Part shown: one piece after another, positions 56,097 to 64,000 of the stretch
Position numbering within the stretch: the stretch's first letter is position 1
Layout of the letters: each line of letters starts with the position of its first letter
Origin: Crocinitomicaceae bacterium
Lineage (GTDB): Bacteria; Bacteroidota; Bacteroidia; Flavobacteriales_D; Crocinitomicaceae
DNA: 64,000 nt
Direction of reading: 5' to 3'
Assembly: GCA_017984635.1 (NCBI GenBank)
Contig: JAGNZC010000001.1
Location: 87,469-151,468 of the forward strand
Program-made: the position numbers and the translations under genes
The notes under the pieces: model-generated
Told to the model about the DNA's origin: nothing
Seen by the model: only the letters and a program-made list of their open reading frames with translations
Databases searched by the model: none

Positions 56097-56450
56097 ATGG
56101 ATGATCATGACTTTTACTCGGTCAACAGATTAGTTGAATTTGGAATGGGAATGTCTATTGCCCAACAAATGGTTAAGACAATGAATGAAAGCATGAATAA
56201 CATGCACATTCCTGGAGCAATGAATCCAATAAAGACTGACACGCCTAATTTATATTATGCCATTTTGGATGGCGCTCAAGCGGGGCCATTTTCAGAACAA
56301 GAAATCGCACAATTAATTGGTAATATAAAGGTTACTAGAGAAACATTGTTTTGGAAACCGGGCATGTCAAAATGGGAATTAGCGGAAAGAATACCAGAAA
56401 TATTAAAAATAGTTGCACTTACACCTCCACCAATTCCAGAAAATCTATAA
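56097..56450 (+). CDS. GYF_2-domain protein
   Basis: This encodes 117 residues. An N-terminal helical part with many Met residues (GMGMSIAQQMVKTMNESMN-like) precedes a GYF_2 domain: YYAILDGAQAGPFSEQEIAQ, then VTRETLFWKPGMSKWELAER. The end has a short poly-Pro run (TPPPIPENL), a possible ligand for GYF domains. It is the same type as the domain fused to the SPFH protein just upstream, so it may compete with or extend that interaction. It lies 46 bp after the SPFH gene. Confidence 0.85.
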   Translation: MDDHDFYSVNRLVEFGMGMSIAQQMVKTMNESMNNMHIPGAMNPIKTDTPNLYYAILDGAQAGPFSEQEIAQLIGNIKVTRETLFWKPGMSKWELAERIPEILKIVALTPPPIPENL

Positions 56451-56452
56451 AA

Positions 56453-56797
56453 ATGAAAATTAATACATTTAAATCCGTAATCGCGTTTAGTATAAGTGCG
56501 TTGCTTTCCTATGGTTTATACAATATACCATCTTCAGGGATGAATAATATCGTATGTATCGGTAGTTTTATTTTTTTTATTGTCACTTTAATGCCAGCAT
56601 TAGGACTTGATTTTAACTATTCAAGAACAAATACGAACATAAAAACCTTGTCGGCTGTGTTTTTTATTGTTGGGTTAATTTCGAATTGCCTTTTTTCCTT
56701 TTCATCTTTTTCAATTCCATTTTATGTGATGCTAAACGGGATACTTTTACTCGTTTTTTTACTAGCTACATATTCTATTTTTAAAGCTGAGCAATAA
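56453..56797 (+). CDS. Four-helix membrane protein of unknown function
   Basis: This encodes 114 residues. The ATG at 56453, two bases after the stop of the GYF gene, is the natural start. Four hydrophobic helices are visible (SVIAFSISALLSYGLYNI; IVCIGSFIFFIVTLMPAL; LSAVFFIVGLISNCLFSF; FYVMLNGILLLVFLLATY). No family is recognised. It is placed between the GYF protein and the ion-channel-like gene with gaps of 2 and 7 bp, so it is part of the operon and probably of the membrane complex. Confidence 0.75.
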   Translation: MKINTFKSVIAFSISALLSYGLYNIPSSGMNNIVCIGSFIFFIVTLMPALGLDFNYSRTNTNIKTLSAVFFIVGLISNCLFSFSSFSIPFYVMLNGILLLVFLLATYSIFKAEQ

Positions 56798-56804
56798 GTT
56801 ACAC

Positions 56805-58709
56805 ATGAAACAATTTTCAAAAAAAGAGCTGTTTGCTTACAAATTTGAACAAACAATATCTAAAGGTCCAACAAGCGTAATTAAATGGTTAGCATTAATA
56901 TCATTATTTACGGTTTTGTTATTAGGCTTATTAATTCTAATTTTTGGTATTTCAGATAACCCAGACGGTAAAGAAGGAATCGGGTTTATAGAAGGATCCT
57001 GGCAAAGTTTAATGGCAACTTTGGATTCAGGAACAATGGGTGGCGATGAAGGCTGGTTATTTCGTATGGTCCGATTTGCAGCCACAATCCTTGGCATTTT
57101 TATCATATCAATATTAATTGGTAGTATTTCCTCTGGAATCGACCAAAAAATAGATGATTTAAAAAGAGGTCGATCAAAAGTGATTGAATCAAACCATACG
57201 CTTATATTAGGTTGGTCTGAAAAAATATTTTCAATCATAAGTGAAATTGCGATTGCTAACGAGAATCAGAAGAAACCGTGTATTGTGATTTTATCTGAAA
57301 AAGACAAAATTGAAGCTGAAGATGAAATTCATTCGAAAGTAAAAGATTTAAAGAATACTAAAATGGTTATTCGAAATGGCGATCCATTAGATTTAAATGA
57401 TGTTGATATTGTTAACGCTAACGGAGCTAAATCAATCATTGTTTTAGCTCCGGATAACGAAAAGTCAGATATGTATGTTATTAAAACGGTATTAGGAATA
57501 ACAAAATCTCCCAATCGTTTTGAAAAAACATACAACATAGTTGCTGAAATTTCGAATGAGAAAAATATGGAGGCTGCTGAATTAGTTGGTAACAACGAAG
57601 CCATTTTTATTCTTTCTTCCGATATTATTTCAAAAGTAGCTGCTCAAACTTCCTTGCAATCGGGTTTAAGTATTGTTTACAGTGAATTATTATCTTTTGA
57701 TGGGGATGAAATTTATTTTAAACACGAAGCATCATTAATTGGTAAAACATACCAAGATGCACTTTTTGCTTACAAGGATTCAGCGGTAATTGGTGTCTTC
57801 ACAGATGAACAAAACGTCTTGATAAATCCAGATAAAGGGTATGTTTTGAAAGAGAATGATGAAATTATTGCAATTTCTGAAGATGACGATACAATCGTTT
57901 TAAATAGTTCACCATCAGCGAATACCTTGCCGCAACATGTTGGGAAAGAACAAATCGAAATTCAAAAGGATACGAAAACTTTAATTTTAGGGTGGAACCT
58001 AAATGGCATAAAAATTATTCAAGAATTAGACAATTATACCACTAATAATTCTGAAATCGTTATCGTTGCAGAATTAAACAATGGTGATAAGTCAGAAATT
58101 GAGAAACTTTCTAAAAGACTTAATAATTTAAGTATTTCCTTCTCCGAAGGCGAAATTAACGATAAACAAACATTGTTAGCGCTCAATCTAGAAAAATTCA
58201 ATAATGTTATTGTCTTGAGCTATAAAGATTTAGAAATTCAAGAAAGTGATGCCAAAACGTTAATTTGTTTGCTTCATCTCAGAAATATCAGTTTAGCATT
58301 GAACAAACAATTTAATATTGTTACTGAAATGCTCGACATTAAAAATAGAGCACTTGGAAAAGTGGCAAAAGCAGATGATTTTATTGTTGGGGATAATTTA
58401 ATCAGTCTAATGATTAGTCAATTAAGTGAAAATCAAAACTTGAAAAGTGTATTTGATGAATTATTAAAGGCTGAAGGCTCTGAAATTTATTTAAAACCTG
58501 CAGCGCGTTATGTAAGCTGCGGAACTCCTGTAACTTTCTATACAATCACTGCAAATGCATTAGAAATCGGCGAAACAGCTATTGGTTACAGATTAAAAAA
58601 GAATGAAGAAGATAGCGCGCAGAATTTTGGAATTAAGTTAAACCCAAACAAAGAAAAATTAATTGAGTTTAGCGAAGAAGATTTTATTATTGTACTTAGT
58701 GAAGACTAA
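56805..58709 (+). CDS. CASTOR/POLLUX-like ion channel with two RCK domains
   Basis: This encodes 634 residues. The N-terminus has two membrane helices (about 27-50 and 88-112) around a pore-like loop (GSWQSLMATLDSGTMGGDEG). Two RCK/TrkA-N domains follow, with nucleotide-site-like starts SNHTLILGWSEKIFSIISEI (about 128) and KTLILGWNLNGIKIIQEL (about 387). This is the build of the CASTOR/POLLUX family, known from plant nuclear-envelope ion channels; bacterial members are little studied. The filter sequence differs from K+ channels (no TVGYG). It is the last gene of the SPFH-GYF operon and ends in a terminator. Confidence 0.87.
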   Translation: MKQFSKKELFAYKFEQTISKGPTSVIKWLALISLFTVLLLGLLILIFGISDNPDGKEGIGFIEGSWQSLMATLDSGTMGGDEGWLFRMVRFAATILGIFIISILIGSISSGIDQKIDDLKRGRSKVIESNHTLILGWSEKIFSIISEIAIANENQKKPCIVILSEKDKIEAEDEIHSKVKDLKNTKMVIRNGDPLDLNDVDIVNANGAKSIIVLAPDNEKSDMYVIKTVLGITKSPNRFEKTYNIVAEISNEKNMEAAELVGNNEAIFILSSDIISKVAAQTSLQSGLSIVYSELLSFDGDEIYFKHEASLIGKTYQDALFAYKDSAVIGVFTDEQNVLINPDKGYVLKENDEIIAISEDDDTIVLNSSPSANTLPQHVGKEQIEIQKDTKTLILGWNLNGIKIIQELDNYTTNNSEIVIVAELNNGDKSEIEKLSKRLNNLSISFSEGEINDKQTLLALNLEKFNNVIVLSYKDLEIQESDAKTLICLLHLRNISLALNKQFNIVTEMLDIKNRALGKVAKADDFIVGDNLISLMISQLSENQNLKSVFDELLKAEGSEIYLKPAARYVSCGTPVTFYTITANALEIGETAIGYRLKKNEEDSAQNFGIKLNPNKEKLIEFSEEDFIIVLSED

Positions 58710-58743
58710 AATATAGCTTCAAAACTTTACCCCTACCTAACAC

Positions 58744-58782
58744 AAAAAACAGCTAAATCATATTGGTTTGGCTGTTTTTATT
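58744..58782 (+). terminator. Intrinsic terminator of the SPFH/channel operon
   Basis: The hairpin AAAAAACAGC-TAAA...TTTG-GCTGTTTTT (arms 58744-58753 and 58771-58779) follows the stop of the channel gene by about 35 bp and is followed by a T-rich run. Confidence 0.85.
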
Positions 58783-58801
58783 TCAACTTTTTGGGCATAA
58801 A

Positions 58802-58826
58802 AAAAACGCCTCATAAAGACGTTTTC
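58802..58826 (-). terminator. Probable terminator of the small minus-strand gene
   Basis: AAAACG and CGTTTT around CCTCATAAAGA form a short stem; on the minus strand a T-rich run follows (rc of AAAAAA at 58800). It lies just past the stop of the 53-residue membrane protein gene. Confidence 0.55.
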
Positions 58827-58844
58827 AATAATGTAAAGAACATA

Positions 58845-59006
58845 TTATTCTTCTGTTGCTTCTTCTTCGAAGATTCTTTTAGGGCGCATTTGCTCAAAAA
58901 CACCTAATGTAATCCAAAATGGTAGGATGAAACCCATTAAAAATAATAACATCCAAAATGCCATTCCTGCAATTAAAAGAAACAAAACTATACCGAAAAC
59001 GCTCAT
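58845..59006 (-). CDS. Small membrane protein, 53 residues
   Basis: An ATG-started frame on the minus strand encodes SVFGIVLFLLIAGMAFWMLL, then FLMGFILPFWITLGVFEQMR and an acidic tail (PKRIFEEEATEE). It has one or two membrane helices, a clean positive-inside cue (MRPKR) and a terminator behind it, so it is very probably a real gene although short. I recognise no family with a known function. It is alone between convergent and divergent neighbours. Confidence 0.75.
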   Translation of the reverse strand: MSVFGIVLFLLIAGMAFWMLLFLMGFILPFWITLGVFEQMRPKRIFEEEATEE

Positions 59007-59206
59007 CTTTTTTTATTTAAAGTGCTTAATTATGGGGTAAAAATACAAAATAATTCAAAACTGTATACAAACTTTATATTTTTTCTTCAATAAAAATGGA
59101 CGAATAGATAAATAGCAAATACTTAGTGTCATTTTAACATTAAGATAATCGGATTCTTTTTATATTTGTTTTTCTAGCGCATTAAATGCCTATTTTTGTT
59201 GTGCAA

Positions 59207-59638
59207 ATGTCGAAACTTAAAAAACACATATTGACTTTTCAGCAATCGTATGATTTTGATATGATTGGCATTTGTTCACACCACAATGATTACCGTTTAG
59301 CTTGGAGCATTAATGATACATTAAAAATTATGTTGTCAAAGGCTGAGCAAGAGTACGTGGTGGTCAACAAAAAAGGGGTGAAGCAATCAGAACATTCTTT
59401 GTACGAATTTAAAGATGAAGAAAATTTGATTGAATATTACATGGTCAAAAACAAGGTAAATGGTAAATACTTAATTCCTGAAAAGCCCTTGATTGATTAT
59501 TTTATTTTTTTGGTGGAAAATCACCTTTTTGACCCGTTTCATTTTGCACAAAAATTAAAGGATGTATCAAGTGTATTAGGAACGTTCGTTTTTGATCCTG
59601 AAGAATTTGAATCCACCGAAAATATTGTTTTTAACTAA
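59207..59638 (+). CDS. IPExxxVDY family protein
   Basis: This encodes 143 residues. The name motif appears as YLIPEKPLIDYFIFL. The N-terminal DFDMIGICSHHNDYRLAWSI and the acidic YEFKDEENLIEYYMVKNK are typical of this family, which is confined to Bacteroidota, has no known function and usually lies directly upstream of pyruvate kinase, as here (20-bp gap). The ATG at 59207 is chosen over 59186 since the family starts with a short basic segment. TATATTTG at 59161-59168 is a possible -7 element. Confidence 0.88.
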   Translation: MSKLKKHILTFQQSYDFDMIGICSHHNDYRLAWSINDTLKIMLSKAEQEYVVVNKKGVKQSEHSLYEFKDEENLIEYYMVKNKVNGKYLIPEKPLIDYFIFLVENHLFDPFHFAQKLKDVSSVLGTFVFDPEEFESTENIVFN

Positions 59639-59658
59639 TTGCATTAAAAAATAAATAG

Positions 59659-61077
59659 ATGAAAAAAACCAAAATTGTTGCAACCTTAGGTCCCGCTTCA
59701 AGCGACAAAGATACTTTAAGACAAATGTTCCTTTCAGGATTAAATGTATGCCGTTTGAATTTTAGTCATGGTTCTCATGAAGATCACGCAGCTGTTGTAA
59801 GAACGATTCGTGAATTAAACGATGAAACAGGTTTAAATGTTGCCATTTTAGCAGATTTACAAGGCCCGAAAATCCGTACCAATGAAATGGAAAACAACGG
59901 TGTTGAGTTAGTAAATGGAACGATTGTTACTATTGGAATAGAAAAAGTTGTTGGAACAGCGCAACGTTTTTCGATCAACTATGAAAAATTGCCTCAAGAT
60001 GTGCAAGCCGGTGAAAGAATTCTATTAGATGATGGAAAATTAGCGTTGGAAGTGGTTGCTACTGACGGAAAAAAAGAATTCACAGCTAAAGTGATTCACG
60101 GTGGAATATTATCGTCTAAAAAAGGCGTTAACTTTCCAAATACGCGTATTTCGATGCCTTCTTTAACGCCAAAAGATTTGGAAGATTTAGATTTTGCTTT
60201 GTCACAAGATGTAGATTGGATTGGACTTTCATTTGTACGTTCTGCTCGAGATATCATCGAATTGAAACACATTATCGCCACTAAAAATGCGAAAGCGAAA
60301 GTAATCGCAAAAATAGAAAAACCAGAAGCAATTGACGACATCGACGAAATCATTCGTGAAAGCGATGGTTTAATGGTTGCGCGTGGTGATTTAGGTGTTG
60401 AAGTTCCGTTCCAAAAAGTTCCGTTGATTCAAAAAATGTTGATTACTAAATGCATCACGCAGGCAAAACCAATCATTGTGGCAACGCAAATGATGGAAAC
60501 AATGATCAACAACATTACACCAACGCGTGCTGAAGTGAACGATGTTGCCAATGCAGTATTAGATGGAGCAGATGCAGTAATGTTATCGGGTGAAACTTCA
60601 GTTGGTAAATTTCCTGTTGAAGTGATCAAAACAATGGCAAATATTGTCTCAGAAATGGAGCAATTTGATGGAATTTACAACAAAGAAGAATTACCTGAAA
60701 GAAATCAAGCACGTTTTATCACGGATTCAATTTGTTTCAATGCGTGTCGTTTGTCACAACGTGTAGAAGCGAACGCTATCTTAACGATGTCGTTTTCAGG
60801 ATACACAGCCTATAAAATTGCATCACAGCGACCAAAATCAACCATTTTTGTCTTTACAAGCAACAAACAAATTTTAACTCAATTGAACTTAGTTTGGGGT
60901 GTTCGTGCATTTTACTATGACAAACAAATTTCTACAGATCACACCATTGCAGATATCAAGTATTTGTTGAAAAAAGAAAACTTATTAAACGAAGGCGATT
61001 TAGTGATCAATGTGGCATCCATTCCTTTAGAAGAATTAGGAAGCTCAAACATGTTGAAATTAAGCTATGTTGATTAA
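59659..61077 (+). CDS. pyk: Pyruvate kinase
   Basis: Pyruvate kinase makes pyruvate and ATP from phosphoenolpyruvate and ADP. The 472-residue protein has the N-terminal KKTKIVATLGPASSDKDTLR and VCRLNFSHGSHEDH, the active-site segment VIAKIEKPEAIDDIDEII with the catalytic Lys, VARGDLGVEVPFQKVPLIQK and DAVMLSGETSVGKFPVEVI. A C-terminal allosteric domain is present (residues about 350-472) but short, as in other Bacteroidota. It is co-transcribed with the IPExxxVDY gene and ended by a clear hairpin. Confidence 0.97.
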   Translation: MKKTKIVATLGPASSDKDTLRQMFLSGLNVCRLNFSHGSHEDHAAVVRTIRELNDETGLNVAILADLQGPKIRTNEMENNGVELVNGTIVTIGIEKVVGTAQRFSINYEKLPQDVQAGERILLDDGKLALEVVATDGKKEFTAKVIHGGILSSKKGVNFPNTRISMPSLTPKDLEDLDFALSQDVDWIGLSFVRSARDIIELKHIIATKNAKAKVIAKIEKPEAIDDIDEIIRESDGLMVARGDLGVEVPFQKVPLIQKMLITKCITQAKPIIVATQMMETMINNITPTRAEVNDVANAVLDGADAVMLSGETSVGKFPVEVIKTMANIVSEMEQFDGIYNKEELPERNQARFITDSICFNACRLSQRVEANAILTMSFSGYTAYKIASQRPKSTIFVFTSNKQILTQLNLVWGVRAFYYDKQISTDHTIADIKYLLKKENLLNEGDLVINVASIPLEELGSSNMLKLSYVD

Positions 61078-61099
61078 GATTTTATATTTTTTATAGTTG

Positions 61100-61131
61100 A
61101 AAGTCTATCCGTTTTTGGGTAGACTTTTTTT
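61100..61131 (+). terminator. Intrinsic terminator after pyk
   Basis: AAAGTCTATCC (61100-61110) pairs with GGGTAGACTTT (61117-61127, one internal mismatch), followed by a run of T residues. Confidence 0.92.
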
Positions 61132-61200
61132 ATTTAAAAATGGTTCATAAAATTTCATTGATTTTCAATAAATAGTTCGTGCTAATTTATACAACAAACG

Positions 61201-61208
61201 TATATTTG
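61201..61208 (+). promoter_or_regulatory. Possible -7 promoter element for gcvP
   Basis: TATATTTG matches TAnnTTTG and lies 25 bp before the gcvP start. No exact TTTG stands 19 nt upstream (TTCG at 61176-61179 is the nearest), so the assignment is tentative. No glycine-riboswitch fold is apparent in the 156-bp gap. Confidence 0.45.
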
Positions 61209-61233
61209 CATTCTCAAATTCAAATATATAGGT

Positions 61234-64000
61234 ATGAGCGCTTTTTCTAATAGACACATTGGGCCAAATGCAGCTGAAAAAACTGCAATGTTGGCAAAAA
61301 TCGGTGTAAATTCTGTTGCCGAATTAATTAACAAAACCATTCCAGCTCATATTCGCCTTGGTGCGGAGTTGAACGTTTCTGCTGCAATGAGTGAGCAAGA
61401 ATACTTGAATCACATCACTGCAATTGGAAATAAAAACCAAGTATTTAAATCTTTTATAGGTTTAGGATACAGTGAAACAATTGTACCTTCTGTAATTTTA
61501 CGTAACGTATTAGAAAATCCAGGATGGTATACTGCTTACACGCCTTACCAAGCAGAAATTTCTCAAGGTCGTTTAGAAGCGTTGTTGAATTTCCAAACCA
61601 TGGTTATTGATTTGACAGGTTTAGAAATTGCAAATGGCTCTCTATTAGATGAAGGAACTGCTGCTGCTGAAGCAATGATCATGTTCTTTAACTCGCGTTC
61701 AAGAGCGGCTGTAAAAGAAGGTAAAAATAAATTCTTTATTGCTGAAAACGCCTTTCCACAAACGATTGATGTCGTTCACGGACGTGCAATTAATTTAGGA
61801 ATTGAATTGGTAATCGGAAATCCAGATACGGTTGAATTTGACGCTTCGTTTTTCGGTGCTATCGTTCAATATCCTGCAGCAAATGGTGAAATCACAAATA
61901 TTGAAGCATTTATCGCTAAAGCGAAAGCTGCAGATGTTCAAGTAGCAGTTGGTGCAGATATCTTAGCATTGGTTGTATTGAAATCTCCAGGTTCAATGGG
62001 TGCGGATTGTGTGTATGGTTCATCTCAACGATTTGGTGTACCAATGGGATTTGGAGGTCCACACGCAGCATTCTTCGCAGTAAAAGACGAATACAAAAGA
62101 ACCATTCCAGGACGAATTATCGGTGTATCGAAAGATGCAGATGGAAATACAGCGTTAAGAATGGCCTTGCAAACACGTGAGCAACACATCAAACGCGATA
62201 AAGCAACTTCAAATATTTGTACGGCACAAGCTTTATTGTCTGTAATGGCAAGTATGTATGCTGTTTATCATGGTCCTGTTGGAATGCGAGAAATTGCAAT
62301 GCATGTTCACTCTTTGGCTTCTAAAACGGCAAAAGGGTTAGCATCACTTGGATTTGAAATGGCAAACAAAACATTTTTTGATACCATTACAGTGAGAACA
62401 ACGGATGTTGCTTCGATTCGTAAAATCGCTGAAGCACACCAATTGAACTTTAACTATTCAGTAGAAAATCAAGTTAGTATTAGTTTTGGTGAACCACATA
62501 CTGTTGCAGATGTAGAAACAATTTTAGCTGTTTTTGCAGAAGTAGCTGGAAAATCAAAAATCACATGTTCACATGAGTCGGAAGCAGCGGTTGCAAGTCA
62601 ATTGTTGAGAACAGATGCTGTATTTACACATGCAACGTTCAATTCGTACCATTCAGAATCTAAAATGATGCGCTATTTAAAGCGTTTAGAGAATAAAGAT
62701 ATTTCATTGGTTCACAGTATGATTCCGCTAGGATCGTGTACAATGAAATTAAATGCAGCTTCAGAATTGATGCCAATCACGAATCCTCAATTTGCGAATT
62801 TACATCCATTTGCGCCAACGGCTCAAGCTGCTGGTTACTATGAAATGTTAAACGAGTTAGAAAAAGATTTGTGCGCTTGTACTGGTTTTGCAGCGATGTC
62901 ATTGCAGCCAAATTCTGGTGCGCAAGGAGAATACGCAGGTTTGATGGTCATAAAAGCTTACCATGAATCACGTGGCGATTTCCAACGTAAAGTGATGATC
63001 ATTCCTTCATCAGCACATGGAACCAATCCAGCATCTGCGGTCATGGCAGGTTTCGAAGTGGTTGTTACAGGTTGTGATGATAACGGAAATATCAACATTG
63101 AAGAATTAGCATCTGTTGCGACAAAATTAAAAGATACATTGGCTGGATTAATGGTGACGTATCCATCTACACACGGTGTGTACGAAGAAGGAATTCAAGA
63201 AATCACGAAAATTATCCACGACAATGGCGGACAAGTTTACATGGACGGTGCGAATATGAATGCACAAGTTGGGTTAACTAATCCAGGAAATATTGGTGCA
63301 GATGTTTGTCACTTGAACTTACATAAAACATTTGCAATTCCTCACGGTGGTGGTGGACCTGGAATGGGCCCAATCGGTGTTGCTGCACATTTAGCCCCAT
63401 TTTTACCAGGAAATAAATTGGTTAAAACAGGTGGAGAACATGCGATTCATGGTGTTTCTGCTGCCCCATTTGGTAGTGCTTTGATCTTGTTGATTTCATA
63501 TGGTTACATTAAAATGTTAGGTGCTGTTGGATTAAGAGAAGCGACAGAAATCGCAATTTTAAATGCCAATTACATCGCTTCATCGTTAAAAGGAGAGTAC
63601 GATATTTTATACACAGGAAAAAATGGAACGGTAGCTCACGAGTTAATCTTGGATTGCCGAGAAATTAAAAAGAATTCTGATGTTGAAGTGGCTGATATTG
63701 CAAAACGATTAATCGATTATGGTTTCCACGCTCCAACAGTTTCTTTCCCTGTTGCTGGAACTTTGATGATTGAACCGACGGAGTCGGAAGACAAAGAAGA
63801 ATTAGATCGTTTCATTATCGCTATGAAAACAATTCGCAAGGAAATTGCAGAAATTGAAAATGGCCATGCTGACAAAGAAAACAATTTATTGAAAAATGCA
63901 CCGCATACAGCTGATTGTATTATCAATATGGATTGGAATTACCCTTACACTCCACAAGAAGCTGTTTATCCAGCAGCTTATTTGAAAGAGTTTAAATATT
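61234..64000 (+). CDS. gcvP: Glycine dehydrogenase (decarboxylating), P protein, 3' end outside window
   Basis: The P protein of the glycine cleavage system removes CO2 from glycine with pyridoxal phosphate and loads the rest on the H-protein lipoyl arm. The frame runs past the window end, so 922 codons are visible of an expected 950 or so. Family segments are SNRHIGPNAAEKTAML at the start, GLGYSETIVPSVILRNVLEN, TPYQAEISQGRLEALLNFQT, and in the C-terminal half SLVHSMIPLGSCTMKLNAAS and HLNLHKTFAIPHGGGGPGMG with the PLP-binding Lys. It is of the fused single-chain type, not the two-subunit type. Confidence 0.97.
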   Translation, partial: MSAFSNRHIGPNAAEKTAMLAKIGVNSVAELINKTIPAHIRLGAELNVSAAMSEQEYLNHITAIGNKNQVFKSFIGLGYSETIVPSVILRNVLENPGWYTAYTPYQAEISQGRLEALLNFQTMVIDLTGLEIANGSLLDEGTAAAEAMIMFFNSRSRAAVKEGKNKFFIAENAFPQTIDVVHGRAINLGIELVIGNPDTVEFDASFFGAIVQYPAANGEITNIEAFIAKAKAADVQVAVGADILALVVLKSPGSMGADCVYGSSQRFGVPMGFGGPHAAFFAVKDEYKRTIPGRIIGVSKDADGNTALRMALQTREQHIKRDKATSNICTAQALLSVMASMYAVYHGPVGMREIAMHVHSLASKTAKGLASLGFEMANKTFFDTITVRTTDVASIRKIAEAHQLNFNYSVENQVSISFGEPHTVADVETILAVFAEVAGKSKITCSHESEAAVASQLLRTDAVFTHATFNSYHSESKMMRYLKRLENKDISLVHSMIPLGSCTMKLNAASELMPITNPQFANLHPFAPTAQAAGYYEMLNELEKDLCACTGFAAMSLQPNSGAQGEYAGLMVIKAYHESRGDFQRKVMIIPSSAHGTNPASAVMAGFEVVVTGCDDNGNINIEELASVATKLKDTLAGLMVTYPSTHGVYEEGIQEITKIIHDNGGQVYMDGANMNAQVGLTNPGNIGADVCHLNLHKTFAIPHGGGGPGMGPIGVAAHLAPFLPGNKLVKTGGEHAIHGVSAAPFGSALILLISYGYIKMLGAVGLREATEIAILNANYIASSLKGEYDILYTGKNGTVAHELILDCREIKKNSDVEVADIAKRLIDYGFHAPTVSFPVAGTLMIEPTESEDKEELDRFIIAMKTIRKEIAEIENGHADKENNLLKNAPHTADCIINMDWNYPYTPQEAVYPAAYLKEFKY

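Overview
The window is chromosomal DNA of a member of the Bacteroidota, most likely a Flavobacteriales relative. The evidence is AT-rich sequence, type IX secretion tails of both kinds (a Por-type sorting tail and a gliding-motility CHU_C tail), an IPExxxVDY protein, a UpxY-type antiterminator in front of a polysaccharide operon, a LytS/LytTR pair with a propeller sensor, and a promoter of the Bacteroidota form TTTG-N19-TAnnTTTG. The species cannot be named from sequence alone.

Layout. 1-2304: ordinary genes (DUF420 membrane protein, two unknown proteins, tspO). 2305-24914: a 22.5-kb block bounded by 96-bp direct repeats, which I read as an integrated serine-recombinase element. It sits at the 3' end of a CAU-anticodon tRNA gene. 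From left to right it holds the tail of the recombinase gene cut off by integration; a minus-strand exopolysaccharide or capsule operon (WecA-like initiating transferase, VanZ protein, Wzc, Wza, a decayed GT26 gene, five intact glycosyltransferases, an APH-like kinase, a nucleotidyltransferase/thymidylate-kinase fusion, an acetyltransferase, a Wzy-type polymerase, Wzx flippase, a cupin); a UpxY-type antiterminator as first gene; divergent Xre and AraC regulators; a small-protein operon; a MerR-like regulator; and the large serine recombinase. 24912-25361: the tRNA, six 45-bp tandem repeats and a promoter.

25362-46400 carries core and catabolic genes: a secreted T9SS protein, haem A synthase, an InsA-like zinc-ribbon/HTH protein beside an MHS-family transporter, a LytS/LytTR system, lipoproteins, and an acetate-type module (porin, small membrane protein, SLC5-STAC-histidine kinase, response regulator, acetyl-CoA synthetase), followed by an epimerase-like protein and a large PKD/CHU_C protein. 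46438-51743 has a radical SAM protein, a CHAT-domain protease-like protein converging on an ECF sigma/anti-sigma-like pair, and two tandem paralogous winged-helix proteins. 51817-58709 is an unusual same-strand locus: lipoprotein, amphipathic small protein, divergent YidD, uncharacterised protein, zinc-ribbon/TerB-like protein, SPFH-GYF protein, GYF protein, small membrane protein and a CASTOR/POLLUX-like channel. 58845-64000 returns to housekeeping genes: a 53-residue membrane protein, IPExxxVDY protein, pyruvate kinase and the start of glycine decarboxylase.

The two most notable points are that a whole polysaccharide locus seems to be packaged in a site-specific integrative element whose attachment site lies inside its own recombinase gene, and that the SPFH/GYF/TerB/CASTOR locus looks like a little-studied membrane-associated system.
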